From Paragonimus skrjabini miyazakii (Eukaryota; Platyhelminthes; Trematoda; Plagiorchiida; Troglotrematidae), in the NCBI GenBank assembly GCA_014338405.1, contig JTDE01003433.1, forward strand, positions 7,566 through 71,565: a stretch of 64,000 nucleotides of DNA, read 5' to 3'. Positions 36,368-47,200 of this stretch are shown piece after piece (the stretch's first letter is position 1; the number at the start of each line of letters is the position of its first letter). The notes beneath the pieces were generated by a model. It worked only from the letters and a program-made list of their open reading frames with translations. It was not told where the DNA came from and did not search any database. The position numbers were made by a program, and so were the translations under genes.

Positions 36368-36447
36368 GACTTCGGCTGGATTCGAACCAGCGACAGAAAC
36401 ACCATGCCCAAACGCGGCAACCGCTCTACCAGCTGAGCTACGAAGTC
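36368..36447 (-). repeat. tRNA-like unit 1 (complete, 80 nt)
   Basis: The reverse complement folds as a tRNA-like cloverleaf: acceptor gacttcg/cgaagtc (7 perfect pairs), D stem gctc/gagc, T arm gctgg-ttcgaat-ccagc (5 pairs with a canonical T loop). The anticodon region is abnormal: 30 nt lie between the D and T arms and the only plausible stem (tgcc/ggca) gives a loop without U33. It is therefore tRNA-derived rather than a working tRNA. Its tail cagatttttcgcaaatg joins the PLE 3' end. Confidence 0.75.
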
Positions 36448-36495
36448 AGCTCAGCTGGTAGTGCGGTTGCCGCGTTTGGGCATGGTGTTTCTGTC
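36448..36495 (+). repeat. tRNA-like unit 2 (partial, into gap)
   Basis: Starts at agctcagctggtagtgcgg, lacking only the first 8 nt (gacttcgt), and is cut by the N gap. It is an exact reverse complement of unit 3 beyond the gap, sharing the private variant gtagtgcgg. Confidence 0.8.
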
Positions 36496-36595
36496 NNNNN
36501 NNNNNNNNNNNNNNNNNNNNNNNNNNNNNNNNNNNNNNNNNNNNNNNNNNNNNNNNNNNNNNNNNNNNNNNNNNNNNNNNNNNNNNNNNNNNNNN
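36496..36595. other. Assembly gap (exactly 100 N) at a palindrome centre
   Basis: Flanked by identical 48-nt inverted arms (units 2 and 3). The gap centre (36,545.5) coincides with the centre of the outer inverted repeat 36,326-36,764. Confidence 1.
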
Positions 36596-36643
36596 GACAG
36601 AAACACCATGCCCAAACGCGGCAACCGCACTACCAGCTGAGCT
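36596..36643 (-). repeat. tRNA-like unit 3 (partial, from gap)
   Basis: Reverse complement of unit 2, base for base over 48 nt. Head to head with unit 4 across the 8-nt spacer gacttcgt. Confidence 0.8.
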
Positions 36644-36723
36644 GACTTCGTAGCTCAGCTGGTAGAGCGGTTGCCGCGTTTGGGCATGGTGTTTCTGTCG
36701 CTGGTTCGAATCCAGCCGAAGTC
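36644..36723 (+). repeat. tRNA-like unit 4 (complete, 80 nt)
   Basis: Same cloverleaf as unit 1 on the plus strand, intact acceptor, D and T arms. Its tail through 36,764 is the exact reverse complement of the PLE 3' flank at 36,326-36,367. Confidence 0.78.
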
Positions 36724-36825
36724 CAGATTTTTCGCAAATGAATCTCTTTTATATTCATCATCAGGTACTGATAAGTGGTTTGGCAGATTTGATAATTTAG
36801 AAGAGATCCATTTGCGAAAAATCTG

Positions 36826-36905
36826 GACTTCGGCTGGATTCGAACCAGCGACAGAAACACCATGCCCAAACGCGGCAACCGCTCTACCAGCTGAGCTACG
36901 AAGTC
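36826..36905 (-). repeat. tRNA-like unit 5 (complete, 80 nt)
   Basis: Complete minus-strand unit. Its longer tail side reads gtttggcagatttgataattt, the version also found in the old copy at 31,625, so this longer tail is the ancestral form. Confidence 0.78.
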
Positions 36906-36977
36906 AGCTCAGCTGGTAGAGCGGTTGCCGCGTTTGGGCATGGTGTTTCTGTCGCTGGTTCGAATCCAGCCGAAGTC
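36906..36977 (+). repeat. tRNA-like unit 6 (lacks first 8 nt)
   Basis: Forms with unit 5 an almost perfect inverted repeat spanning 36,753-37,050 (arms ~145 bp, spacer acgaagtc of 8 nt). The spacer is the single shared copy of the tRNA-like 5' end. Confidence 0.8.
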
Positions 36978-37055
36978 CAGATTTTTCGCAAATGGATCTC
37001 TTCTAAATTATCAAATCTGCCAAACCACTTATCAGTACCTGATGATGAATAATCG

Positions 37056-37449
37056 AAAACGAGTTTGTTCGCTACACTACTACTGTAGTTTTCGACTTAA
37101 GTCAATTGTGATACGGTCAGCTTCCAAAGGCAGGTTCAGAAAAACCTGTTTCTTAGGAACCGTACATATGGCAAACTTGGTTGGACTTTTATGACCGTGA
37201 AGGTCGATAAACTTGTGATATCCTTTCGTTAGTAAAACCTCCTTCAATCTCCTTCTGTTCTTCCAATTATTCATCGGTGCAGATTGGTCTGGCTTTGTGA
37301 AACAGGGTACATACCAGACCTAGTTCATAATTAGTCTGCGCAAAAAGAGAAGAACTGTAAACACTAACAGTTTCAAGTATCCTTGTGGTGCACTGAGCCA
37401 GAGCACTTAGAGAGCAAACGAAATGTCCATTATTTGTAATACGCATCAT
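37056..37449 (-). pseudogene. PLE connector fragment on the minus strand
   Basis: Two overlapping frames. The first (37,449-37,267) ends NYELGLVCTLFHKARPICTD. The second (37,274-37,080) gives LKEVLLTKGYHKFIDLHG and PKKQVFLNLPLEADRITIDL, then SRKLQ. These correspond to the segment after the RT and before the endonuclease in PLEs (compare FNSLPFKGD at 35.37 kb). RT and GIY-YIG are absent. It runs tail to tail with the plus-strand PLE, and the palindromes lie between the two. It may belong to the PLE subfamily seen at 62.7 kb. Confidence 0.75.
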
Positions 37450-40400
37450 TCTTCATTGCTGGTTATCCGCACATTCGTTCGAGATTGTATTTCAAGAGAC
37501 AATTTTGCATCTTTAAATGAAGTGGCTTAGGTGTTCCATGACAGATTGATAGACTGTTTCACTTCTGTGTATTTGATTATTCTCGACTTCAGGACATACG
37601 TCTTAAAAAAAATCTCGTAGATAGTAGATTGCACAGTCATTTTAGCTAACTTATCTACTTACCGAATGAAATCAAACTGATACAGTATTAACTTGACTGC
37701 TGAAACATCAAAACAGACTTTCTTAGTAACTTCATTGTAGATACATTTCGGGTTTAATTCTTACTCCTTTCTTCTTCTGATTTTATTTACATAACAATGA
37801 GATTGTTTGTTATTGACAACAACACAAACGATGAATGCCGAATTATGTACTCATTCAAGTTTATTACAGCTGAAATCTGCCCAGTGTACCTGATAATCAG
37901 TGACTTGATAGATTGTACTTCACGCAAGCAGTAGGTTTAATTCAAACGTCAAACTAGTCAGTCTTATTTCAAAATGATTTAAAAACCACCACAATGAAAC
38001 CAGTAAGCTCAACTTCATTTGGGAGATATGTATTCAAAAAATGTTGTGTAAACATCTCTTATAGTTTCCTAATAGGTGCCGAATATTATTATATATCAAC
38101 CTTTGGTGAACCAAAAATTCCACTGGATTTGTATGAAGCCAGTCACTTGACAATTGGTAACGGTTTATTGTATTTTTCAATTGATTGACATCACCACCGT
38201 TTTTGCTTCCCACCTTACCACTGAACCATTTGACCAACTATTGATGTTCCACTGCCAATATTCTCCATCTCTTCCCTAAGTATAATAGAACCATCAAGCA
38301 ACAATTAATAATTTATGCATATCAGTAATCCAATGGAAAACGCTGCATGGTTTCTCCTGGTTACAGACAGTAGAAACGTAACGTTACGCATTTCTTGCCT
38401 TTCTAATGCGTAACTGTCTGTCAAATGAAGTAGAGATAGCGGTACTTGCAGTCAACCCACCCTGGACTTCTCATGAGCACGCAAGACAGCGTAAATCTGT
38501 CGTGTTGCCAGGCTGAAAACGGGATGACTTGGTGAGCCTGCCACTGAGTGACCAACGAGCTGATTGGCGGACTGAATTTCCTGCCCTTCGAATGTGGATT
38601 AAGCAATAGTGTCAGACAATAAATCTGTCAGCCGTTATGGGAGTGAACTGCTGCATCCGTGATGCATTGGGTGCGTCTTTTTTCTGTCACTCACGGGAAA
38701 AACTTCAGCGGCAGTCCTGGTTGTCCATACAAGATGTTTGCGATACTGCTTGGGCCGTGTGCAAACAATTAAATGATTGTCGTCACTTTTCAGACCAATA
38801 CAGGGTTTGGTTGATGGAATGAGTTCTTGATCATTTTCGGGTGATTAAGCAAGTAGAGAAATAAGGCAGGGATGTGTTGTCTTGTTTGCCAGTTTAAACT
38901 GTGGTAATCAATTAGGTGGAAACTGTGAGAAAACAAATAACTGGATTACAGTCAGCTTGTGTCATGCTCAATCACTCATACGACAGACTTATCCACAACT
39001 AGCCTACGTTAAAACTTTGAGATTGTACACGCTGTTTTACGGTATACCAGGTGAGGTTTCGGGCATGTCAAGATGCTTGTCACGTATGTTCTCATAAACA
39101 AAGTATACAATGCCTGCTGATGTACAACGATTACCTACATTGTTGAAAACACACAATCATCAAATTAAAAATGTCGACACACTTTAAACACATTAGATGA
39201 TATCTCACCAGTTAACTGACCGAATAACTCGAAAGTGTACTATAAGGTTGTTATGTTTACACTAGTCACAGAATAATGAATTCAAGTTAAACAATCATCA
39301 TATTGTTTAACTTGACCAGCACACATTTCAGCTAGTGAATGAATTGGAAATCGTTCTCCAGCTTAACTGAGCCATCGAAACGTTCCACGCCTGCATCGAA
39401 TCAAGAATCTGTTTTACCAGCATAAACAGACACACCTCGCGTGACAAGTAAAACAGCTTATTGCGAAAGAAATATTTTAAGTGAACCACCTCAACACCAT
39501 GTAAAATTAACTTTCAATGTAAGACACTTTATACGGCCCAATTTATTCCGGCGTTTCTGCATACCCACCAACTGACTTATTCACTAGTAGTGCGCAGTCT
39601 TGTTTCTAAAAATATCTGCCTTAAGTTTACTCGAGTTTCATAGAAAAGATAGGATCTAAGTGCATCAGTATTGCCAAAAGTACACTCAATTCATCGCTTC
39701 TGCTGAAAACCAGTTCGTATTTTAACTGGTGAGCACTACACCATGATCTAAATAGTGTAATCTAAAATGAGCATTTTGGTTTTTGAATAGCTGTGCTCGT
39801 CAACGGAGCACAGTTTTATGAATAAAACACACATTTTATTTCACTCACTTCGGGTACTAAGACACCTATAATTTACTGTACAATAAAGCCTTCAGTTTCA
39901 ATTCTCGTACATATAAACGACTAAAATACTTAGCTGAATACTTAGCTGAATAAGATAGAACCAGAACCTAATGTTGCACCAGCTAATCAGTAGCTAATCC
40001 GTATTGGTGTGTCCTGTCTGGGTGGTACTTTTTGTGTTGGCCCAGCTATTGATTGGTTGGCTTACTGACTAATCTTTCTTGCGCACATGTGTATGTGTCT
40101 CGGCCGTCGTGGGGCTGTCGCGCTCCACAATTCACGTGGCTAGGTGGCTGCAGTCAGGTTAACGCTATTTTACTCTCTACTTTTGATGACACTCATACAC
40201 GCCACGTGCTTGTGGAGTGAATGAATGTATTGTGTTTCGATCTGAAATAATAATAAATATGACCTGTAACACAGTCATCACGGTGTGACTAACGTAAAGC
40301 TATGCGATGATAAATAATTGAAATCAGCTGGCGTAATTAGGTTGTACTCTTTCCTGACAACTGTATTTGACAACGTAACCTTGTGTGAATTTGAAACGTC

Positions 40401-41483
40401 ACAGAACACATCCATCCATCTTCGTCTTTTGCACTTAATCTCTCTCTGTATATATCAATGTGTTGTCCAACATACTAATCCCCCCATCAACAAACGTTTC
40501 CTTCTGCTTCGGTAGCCTGCTGGGCTTTGTTAACTATTGTCAGATCAAGAAAACAAAACAATGATTTGATCTGAAATATTTATGTTCATATACGAGGTTT
40601 ATTTTAATCTGCGTCAACAATTCTGCAGGTCATTTTCCTAATGTGTTTTAGCCTACATTTTGGCCTAAGTCATTTTTCGAAGAGAATAGATGAGTGATCG
40701 TCGGTCGGCTGGTTTACTGAGGAAAATGTCGACCGTATGAAATGAGAATCCTGTGTGCAACATTAACGGAAACTGTCCTTGAATATTTCTGACTACTGAC
40801 CGCAAACAAGTTGAACTTTATTACTAAATATAGTTTTGAAACAGCTCTTTAAAAATCACACATTTTGGACCTATATGATATAATGGCAACCAGTTCGTAT
40901 GGCTAACGCAGCGGATACCCTCGAGCGGAAAATGACCGTCATAAATTCGAACAATTGCATTTAATTTACGGTAATTTTTTGAGAGAGAATAATTCGTGGT
41001 GTGAGCTTTCTAATCCCTGATTCCTAAATGACTTGTGTCGATGAAAGGGGGAAACCAAAAGCGGTACACTTACAATAGTCGGAACAATTAGGAATGGACA
41101 GGCACAGATCAGTAACGAAATGTGCGTGATCCTTCAAAAAAACATTCTTGTTTGATAAATGCAAAAAGTTGACAGTGGGAAACCGCATACAGTCTTAGTA
41201 AGGAAGTTTCTAATTGAGTCAATGTGTAGTTTCAAAGTGCACGTGATATGTAAATAAGCTTGCAATCGTGCGGCCACAGCGTGAGTATCAGTGAAGTTGC
41301 CTGTCTTTTGCTGCATATTACTGTCAAAATACCGTTTTACGGCAGTTAAGTCTGGACACTGTAAAAGTGAAATAAACGGTACCACACCGCTTCCGACTTG
41401 GGTGTTCGATAGCAGGATACAGTTTAGAACACTGAGACACTTCGTTAGGCAAACACGGACATAAGTGAATCCGTGCTGATACA
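37450..41483. other. No recognisable gene; two hairpins
   Basis: No supported coding region. Perfect inverted repeats at 38,383-38,414 (gttacgcatt/aatgcgtaac, 12-nt loop) and 39,283-39,314 (caagttaaacaat/attgtttaacttg, 6-nt loop). The 124-codon frame at 41,134-41,508 (-) is unrecognised and overlaps the start of the RTE-like element. Confidence 0.45.
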
Positions 41484-42437
41484 CAGTCAGCTTCGTTGGT
41501 CGGGACACCCCACTAGGAGGGCCGATGAACGGAGTCTAAAGTAGCCGTGCAGGCCGCCAAAACCAGGTTAGCGAAATCGCGGTGGCCAGAAGTTGAGATA
41601 ACAGGATTTAATCCATATAGGTCGTTTTTGGTGTATTATCAATCTTCAATCATGGAAAGACTTGGTGTTGAACTGAATCGCCTGCGGGAGTATGATCCGG
41701 ATTAGCGTTCATATTTTCAGCGAGCGATAGACGGGTAACCGTGAATTTAAGCGCGCGGCACGTGAGGGAACCATAGATGCCATAGATCGCGGTGACATGA
41801 CTATGTGGCGTCGCGATGAATGCGGCCGCAAATGCGATGGCTGTCACGGGCTAGTAGGTCATCAACATAGGCACAGTCCGCCATCAACGAAGAGAGGATG
41901 AGAACATCCGGCTCATGTAGGTTGCATATTTGTTCGTATCAACCCACGATCGCCGTCGCTTCGTAAATCAGTCACTGTCCATTTTATAAACCTGAACTAG
42001 TGTGGTGTTCTATCCCTACTTTTCTTCAACCTTGTTGTTACATTGCTTGACGAATGTCTTGGTTGTTTTTCAGTCCAACCTAAAAAATTTACTTCTCTCC
42101 TTTTACCCATTTAGAGTGTAACAATATGTACTCATATTGAACTAGTTTCTACATTATACATTCAGTTAAAATTGAGGCCTATTTTTGTTCCCGAGTGATA
42201 AAGGTTTCACTTCCATGCTAGTTTATCATCTATCTAATCAGCATCGGCCGGCTAGACCTCAAAGGCTTTCACGCACACGCCTGTAGACCCTGCTCCTTCG
42301 AGTTTTACTTAATAGGTGGTGTGTGCATTGAACCGGAAGTGACGCAGCATAAGCCACTTATGCTGATGGTTACACGCATGCGTCCTTTTGCGCCTGTCAC
42401 TGTGACAAGCTAATCCGGAAACGGATGCCGCCAGCCA
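41484..42437 (+). mobile_element. RTE-like non-LTR element, 3' end copy A
   Basis: Decayed C-terminus and 3' UTR. Translation in broken frames gives LRWSGHP at 41,489, then RNRGGQKLR and NLQSWKDLVLN, the post-RT block of RTE-like elements, then WRRDECGRKCDGCHG... , the remnant of the C2H2 finger that is intact in copy B. From about 41,860 the two copies align through the 3' UTR (cgagtgataaaggtttca; taggtggtgtgtgcattgaa; gtcactgtgacaagctaatcc), and similarity stops at gccgccagcca, which defines the 3' end. Everything before the C-terminus is missing. It is more diverged than copy B. Confidence 0.82.
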
Positions 42438-43019
42438 AGGGTGAATTGGGAGCGCCGATACAAGCAAACAGCTTCTTTTTTTAAAATTAAAGTGAGGTTG
42501 ACGGTACGCTTGATTTAAGCTTTTTTGGGTAACACTTGGCTGAACTGGATTGTCCGCTAACTGATTATTAATCTGCCATTTTTATGTGAGTTTGTTATTT
42601 GACCTCGCACTCGATGAGCCACTGTGGATGTAAGTTCACCGACCCACTAGCCTATGAGGAGTTCTTACATCATACCTCAACAGAATTTCCGACGTAAAAA
42701 TGCTGCATGATATTCAGTGAAAAACGGGATGATCGTCGAATCGCATACATATGTGTGGGTTAGTTGTAGTCGTTGCTGTAGATTCATAGTTGTACTGATA
42801 TGGACCACCTGCTGGTGTTTATTCGTTTTATTATACTTGAATGGTGTTGAATTCTGGATATGCGTCAGTGGCTTTGTCAGGAGTATCTGGTTTTCTGGGT
42901 GTTGGTTTAAATCGGCTAACAAGCATGATATCAATTCGTCAACGCATATGAATTTCAAGGCATTTAATGTGACATTCTACGACGAGCATTGCATGTTCAT
43001 AGAATTGTGGCAATGAGGC
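42438..43019. other. No recognisable gene between two retroelement remnants
   Basis: Open frames on both strands at 42,677-43,016 are mutual shadows and unrecognised. It could hold decayed upstream sequence of the CR1-like element. Confidence 0.35.
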
Positions 43020-44220
43020 GTTCACTTCAACATGTCGTATGTAGGTTCATAGATTCATACGGTTGATTTTTCTATCCTGTTGTGGAGACTCAGTAGTTAT
43101 GGTCTCGTTGAACGTTTGCTAACCTGATTTGAGGATTATGCATCTGAACGTATATGTAACATAATGTTGAATGAACAGCTGTTGGAATAGTTCCTCGCCA
43201 ACAGAGGCGCTCCGCAAGGATCCACTCAAGAACCTCTGTTATTCGTTCTCCACGTTCTCGAACTACCAAGTGTAGTCAAATCACCCACGTTGCTTTACGC
43301 CGACGAAACAAGGCTCTGGCGAGTTCTAGAGTGCCCGGAAGATGAGATAATCCTAAAGTACTATTCAAACCGACCAACTCAATGATCCATAGAAAATAAC
43401 TTGTCGTTCAATGTAGACAAATGTAAAGTCATGCACGTTCGCCTTCATACTTGTGTTGACTGCTACATTTGAGACACAGGACTACTCGTGTCAGTATGCG
43501 AACGGAAAAAAGGGACCATAGCGGTAAGCAGTTCAAGTCCGTCTACAAACTATGCTGTCCTAACTAAAGAGGCACAAATAACTCTCAACTTCTTAGAAAG
43601 GATTTGTGGAATCTTCCATCATGAACTGTTTTCTGTTATGTTCGACTCCATAATCCGCTCACAACCGGAACCAAGCATACAGGCCTGTCGTCTCTATCCT
43701 AAGAAAGATTTGGCACTTTTTGAAAGTATCCGGAGACGGGCCACTAGACATCTTACGGAGCTCGAGAAATGCATCTGCTCAGAAAAACTGGCGGGATGAG
43801 GTCAACTCTAGATGAATAGCGGACATTTCAAGGATGACATAATTTATACCTACAAAATACTTCACATGGCGGCTCATCAGCTGGAACATTTCCCACTAAA
43901 CAAGGATAAATATTTGAGGAGTCACTTGCTGAAACCTATTCATGCAGTAGGCAGGTTACTTTGCAGACAGAACTGGTCTACAGTTATCATCTGTTCACAG
44001 TGAAACGGATTGCCCAACTCTGTGATTACTGTTTAATCGGTTGGGACTTTTAAATTGTAACTGGTTTGACATTTACGCAACAAACACCCTGCAGCACAAG
44101 TCTCCTAACAGTCACTCCAGCTCTTTCCCGCGAGTCAGTCAGTGTGAATGTCCGACGGAATGTTGTTTCGATGTGTTTCAGTGTTCGTCCCTGAAACGGT
44201 AGAACTAACAGCTTCATTGA
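43020..44220 (+). pseudogene. CR1-like non-LTR reverse transcriptase remnant
   Basis: Blocks in order: VDFSILLWRLSSYGLVERLL (from 43,060), NRGAPQGSTQEPLLFVLHVL, VVKSPTLLYADETRLW, ENNLSFNVDKCKVMHVRLH, then 43,488-43,799 with RRRATRHLTELEKC and 43,812-44,003 with RLLCRQNWSTVI followed by NGLPNSVITV. This is the RT palm/thumb and C-terminal order of CR1/jockey elements. The catalytic box is YADE instead of the usual F/YADD, losing the second aspartate. Stops after RLL, inside the palm and after the QS of NWSTVIICSQ show it is dead. 5' half and endonuclease absent. Confidence 0.85.
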
Positions 44221-47200
44221 ATTTACCTTCCATTTAGTGTCACTCGCTCGTTCTTTATATATACAAGCCGGTTATAACAAGTTTCCTTAACCAAATTACA
44301 AATAAAAAAGTGCAAGCAAAGATCTTTCTCCCTTTTGTAACAACTTATGAACCCATGCACCTATACAACATTTCAACGGAATGTATATTTGTTGGCTTAT
44401 CATTTGGTCGTGAGTTCACAGAACTGATACATGTTATGTAAGTCTTCAATCGCTGCATGTAAACGGTAAGATTGTTGTCCAGTGAACAATCAGACGTCAT
44501 TATGTATCCCTGAAGCCAGATAATTGCATCAAAATAAGCTCTCCTGATGTATATCGGGCATAAAAGACGATTATATACCTATCCGAACGGTGGAAAAACG
44601 CCATTCTGAGTAAACGGCGTCGTCATATCTGCATGGCAGAATTTAGCTGGCAGTGAAGACGTTTCATAGGGCCAGTGCTACATAAATAATAAGTTTGGCC
44701 TCGATATGATAGGCGATTGCAGCGAACTAATGCAACTCGACCTTTCTTTCACGTCAAATATTAGTAATCGTGCGAGTTTTGACATTGATTTTCCGGCGTT
44801 CGGTGAACCCACAGGAGACTGATTTGCTCTCACACAATATTGTTTCGGACCATCATATAAAGTGATCCATACAAATCGAGGTATAGAATAGAGTCCTTGA
44901 TGGAGGCGGTTGTTCAGTGGTATAAATATGGGTCTGTAGGAAGCACGCTTCCGGCGTGATAAACGTACTCCGAAAAATACTGCTATCTTAGAGAACTGAA
45001 AAACAACATAATTTTTGGCTCGCCTATCATATCAGCATTCACGTTCGGTAGCATGAAATAAGAACGATTGAACTGTATGATATTTTGTAATCTTGGATTC
45101 GAAAGATTATGGATTAGATTAGAAATAATATGGTAGTAAGCAAGAAGGACGGATGATAGGAGAAATGTCTGAAGAGCACCATATGTGACCGTTTCAGCTA
45201 ACTTGCATGACAGAACAGTTAGGAAGGTGAACAAATAGAGTTTCTTGTTGTACTGCCATACCACGATATAACTTGGGTCCTTGGGGCGTGCACGGTATTG
45301 AGGTATGGACCGGAAAACCTGGTTGCAACTACATTGGCTTACAAAGCGTGAGGTGTATACTGGTAGTGGTCTGTGATTTATATTCAAGCTGACGAATTTC
45401 ATGTAAGAAATGTTTGCAAACGTGATAAAGGCGGATATCAGTCACTGATGGTCTGTGTAAGCACAAAAGCATGACCATCTAAAAGGTGTTCGGAATGTTT
45501 AATAGTAAATTACATTACTATCTTATCCCCATCGAACGGACTGGTTCATAAACGGTGGCAGAACTTAAAGTACCTGCTGGGAGTAGCACTCGCAGATTGG
45601 GCTGTTAGTGGTTCTGACGGTCTCTGTTTCCCAAAATCGGTTCTGGGGTGATCAACCAAGGACAGGCAACTGTGAATTAGATGGAAATTCTGTGAATGGA
45701 ATCAACACATAAGCAGTAATGGGGTGTAATGGCAGCAGAAGTTCACCATTCTTAAAAGCTGGCCTAGATGGTTAGTCGAAGGCTGCAGTGGGCAATTAAC
45801 CATGTGTCATGGTAGGTGTTCCGCCAGAAAAGCATTTTATGGAATTGTCTGACAATTTTAAGAACTGTAGTCAGCAAAAATAACTAGTGAATTTATAAAC
45901 GTTTCAAAAAAATATGAGGCATAAAGTGTACTGAACAATTATTGGTAGGAAACAAGTAAAACCGTCTAAAAATAAGGTACATTGAGATGGTCAGCAGTAC
46001 ATACACATGGTTTGTGTAAAACAGAATCCATATTCTGGCAGGTATTTCTGGTGGTTAATCAGATCATGTTGGAACGATAGCCAGGATACGTTAATCAAGG
46101 GTTTTGTTAAGTGTGTGTCGGTCAAATAGAAGTATAAAAACTCGTGACTAGCTATCTTGTTGAATAGTGTGTTCTAGAATGGATAGTTCTTAACTAAACT
46201 TGACAAGGAAATGGTCCGCATTATTATGAACCCGGCCATATGAAAGAGCAGAAACGGGAAAACAAAATCTGAAGTAAACAAATGCTAAATTTGCTCACAA
46301 AAACCGGATCGAAAACTTGGATATTCAATGATTCATACAATACCCCCAACTGTTCTTCACTTGTCGATCAAGTACATTAGTTTGAATGCAAGTAGGTTTG
46401 TTGTATGCGCTGATATATGATACTGCTCTCCATACCTTAATGTTCCTCATGAATTAACCATCACAAATCCACTTTCAGGTAACCTGTCTCATAACTTTTT
46501 GTGATCACTGATCAGCATGGTTCCGATGACCTCACTGTACCGATTTCTGAAGCTTGTGAACCTAAAGATCTAATTGTGTATTTCAATTTGGACAGATATC
46601 CAACGCTCGATGATATACAATTTGACGAGAAAGAGTGAAACATACATTAACATATTTACTCTGCTGTTAAAAACTTGACCAAACTTCCTCAACATACCGT
46701 CAGAACTGGGTGAAAATCCCGGTCGAACAACAAAATTGCTTGATTTATGTTTTGGAAGTACAACGACTATATTGAGTTTTTTTAAGATGCGATTTAACAT
46801 TAGTTCTAAACAGAATTTATTTGTTTGCTAGTCTGTAGATGACAGTGTACACAAACCCACTATAAGGGCCACCAATGAAGCTATTCACTTTCATCATTTC
46901 GCATTGGCGACAGTGTTCACTTGCTTTTTCAGTTGTTTACATTTCGTTCACTCTCTTCAGTCACGAAAGTAAAAGATTAGGAGTATTTTGTGCAATTGGA
47001 ATCCGAAATTGCTTGCTTTGTCCAAGGCAATGTTGATCAACACTCGCCGTCCGGCCCCCATATGTGTACAAACTGTTGACTCACGTAGTTCGCCTGCCCT
47101 GAAACAGATAACAGTCATTGTTTCATGTAAACCCAAACGTTCTTCGTTTCTATTGTTGTCACCATCCGCATGTCCTAAATATTCGAATGTTTTATGTTCG

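Noticed and set aside
36644..36723. A functional tRNA gene
   Set aside because: Acceptor, D and T arms fit, but the anticodon arm is abnormal (extra bases, no U33) and it occurs in multiple tailed, inverted copies, so it is a tRNA-derived repeat.
37038..37060. Hammerhead ribozyme core (cctgatgatgaataatcgaaaa), expected in some PLEs
   Set aside because: CTGATGA and GAAA are present, but the bases between them cannot form stem II with a G-C closing pair, and no matching stems I and III were found. The variant at 36,326 has extra bases before GAAA.
36261..37194. Repeated small proteins with a shared C-terminus (TSAGFEPATETPCPNAATAL)
   Set aside because: These are translations of the tRNA-like repeat in both orientations; the peptide arises from the T arm and anticodon region and is not evidence of a gene.
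40009..40275. Another solo LTR (tgtgtcctg...taacaca with an aataataaa signal)
   Set aside because: Ends are only loosely complementary, no target-site duplication is visible and no second copy lies in the window.
40890..40960. A third tRNA-derived repeat (ggctaacgcagcgg ... attcgaac)
   Set aside because: The box-A- and box-B-like words are short and degenerate and no second copy was found.
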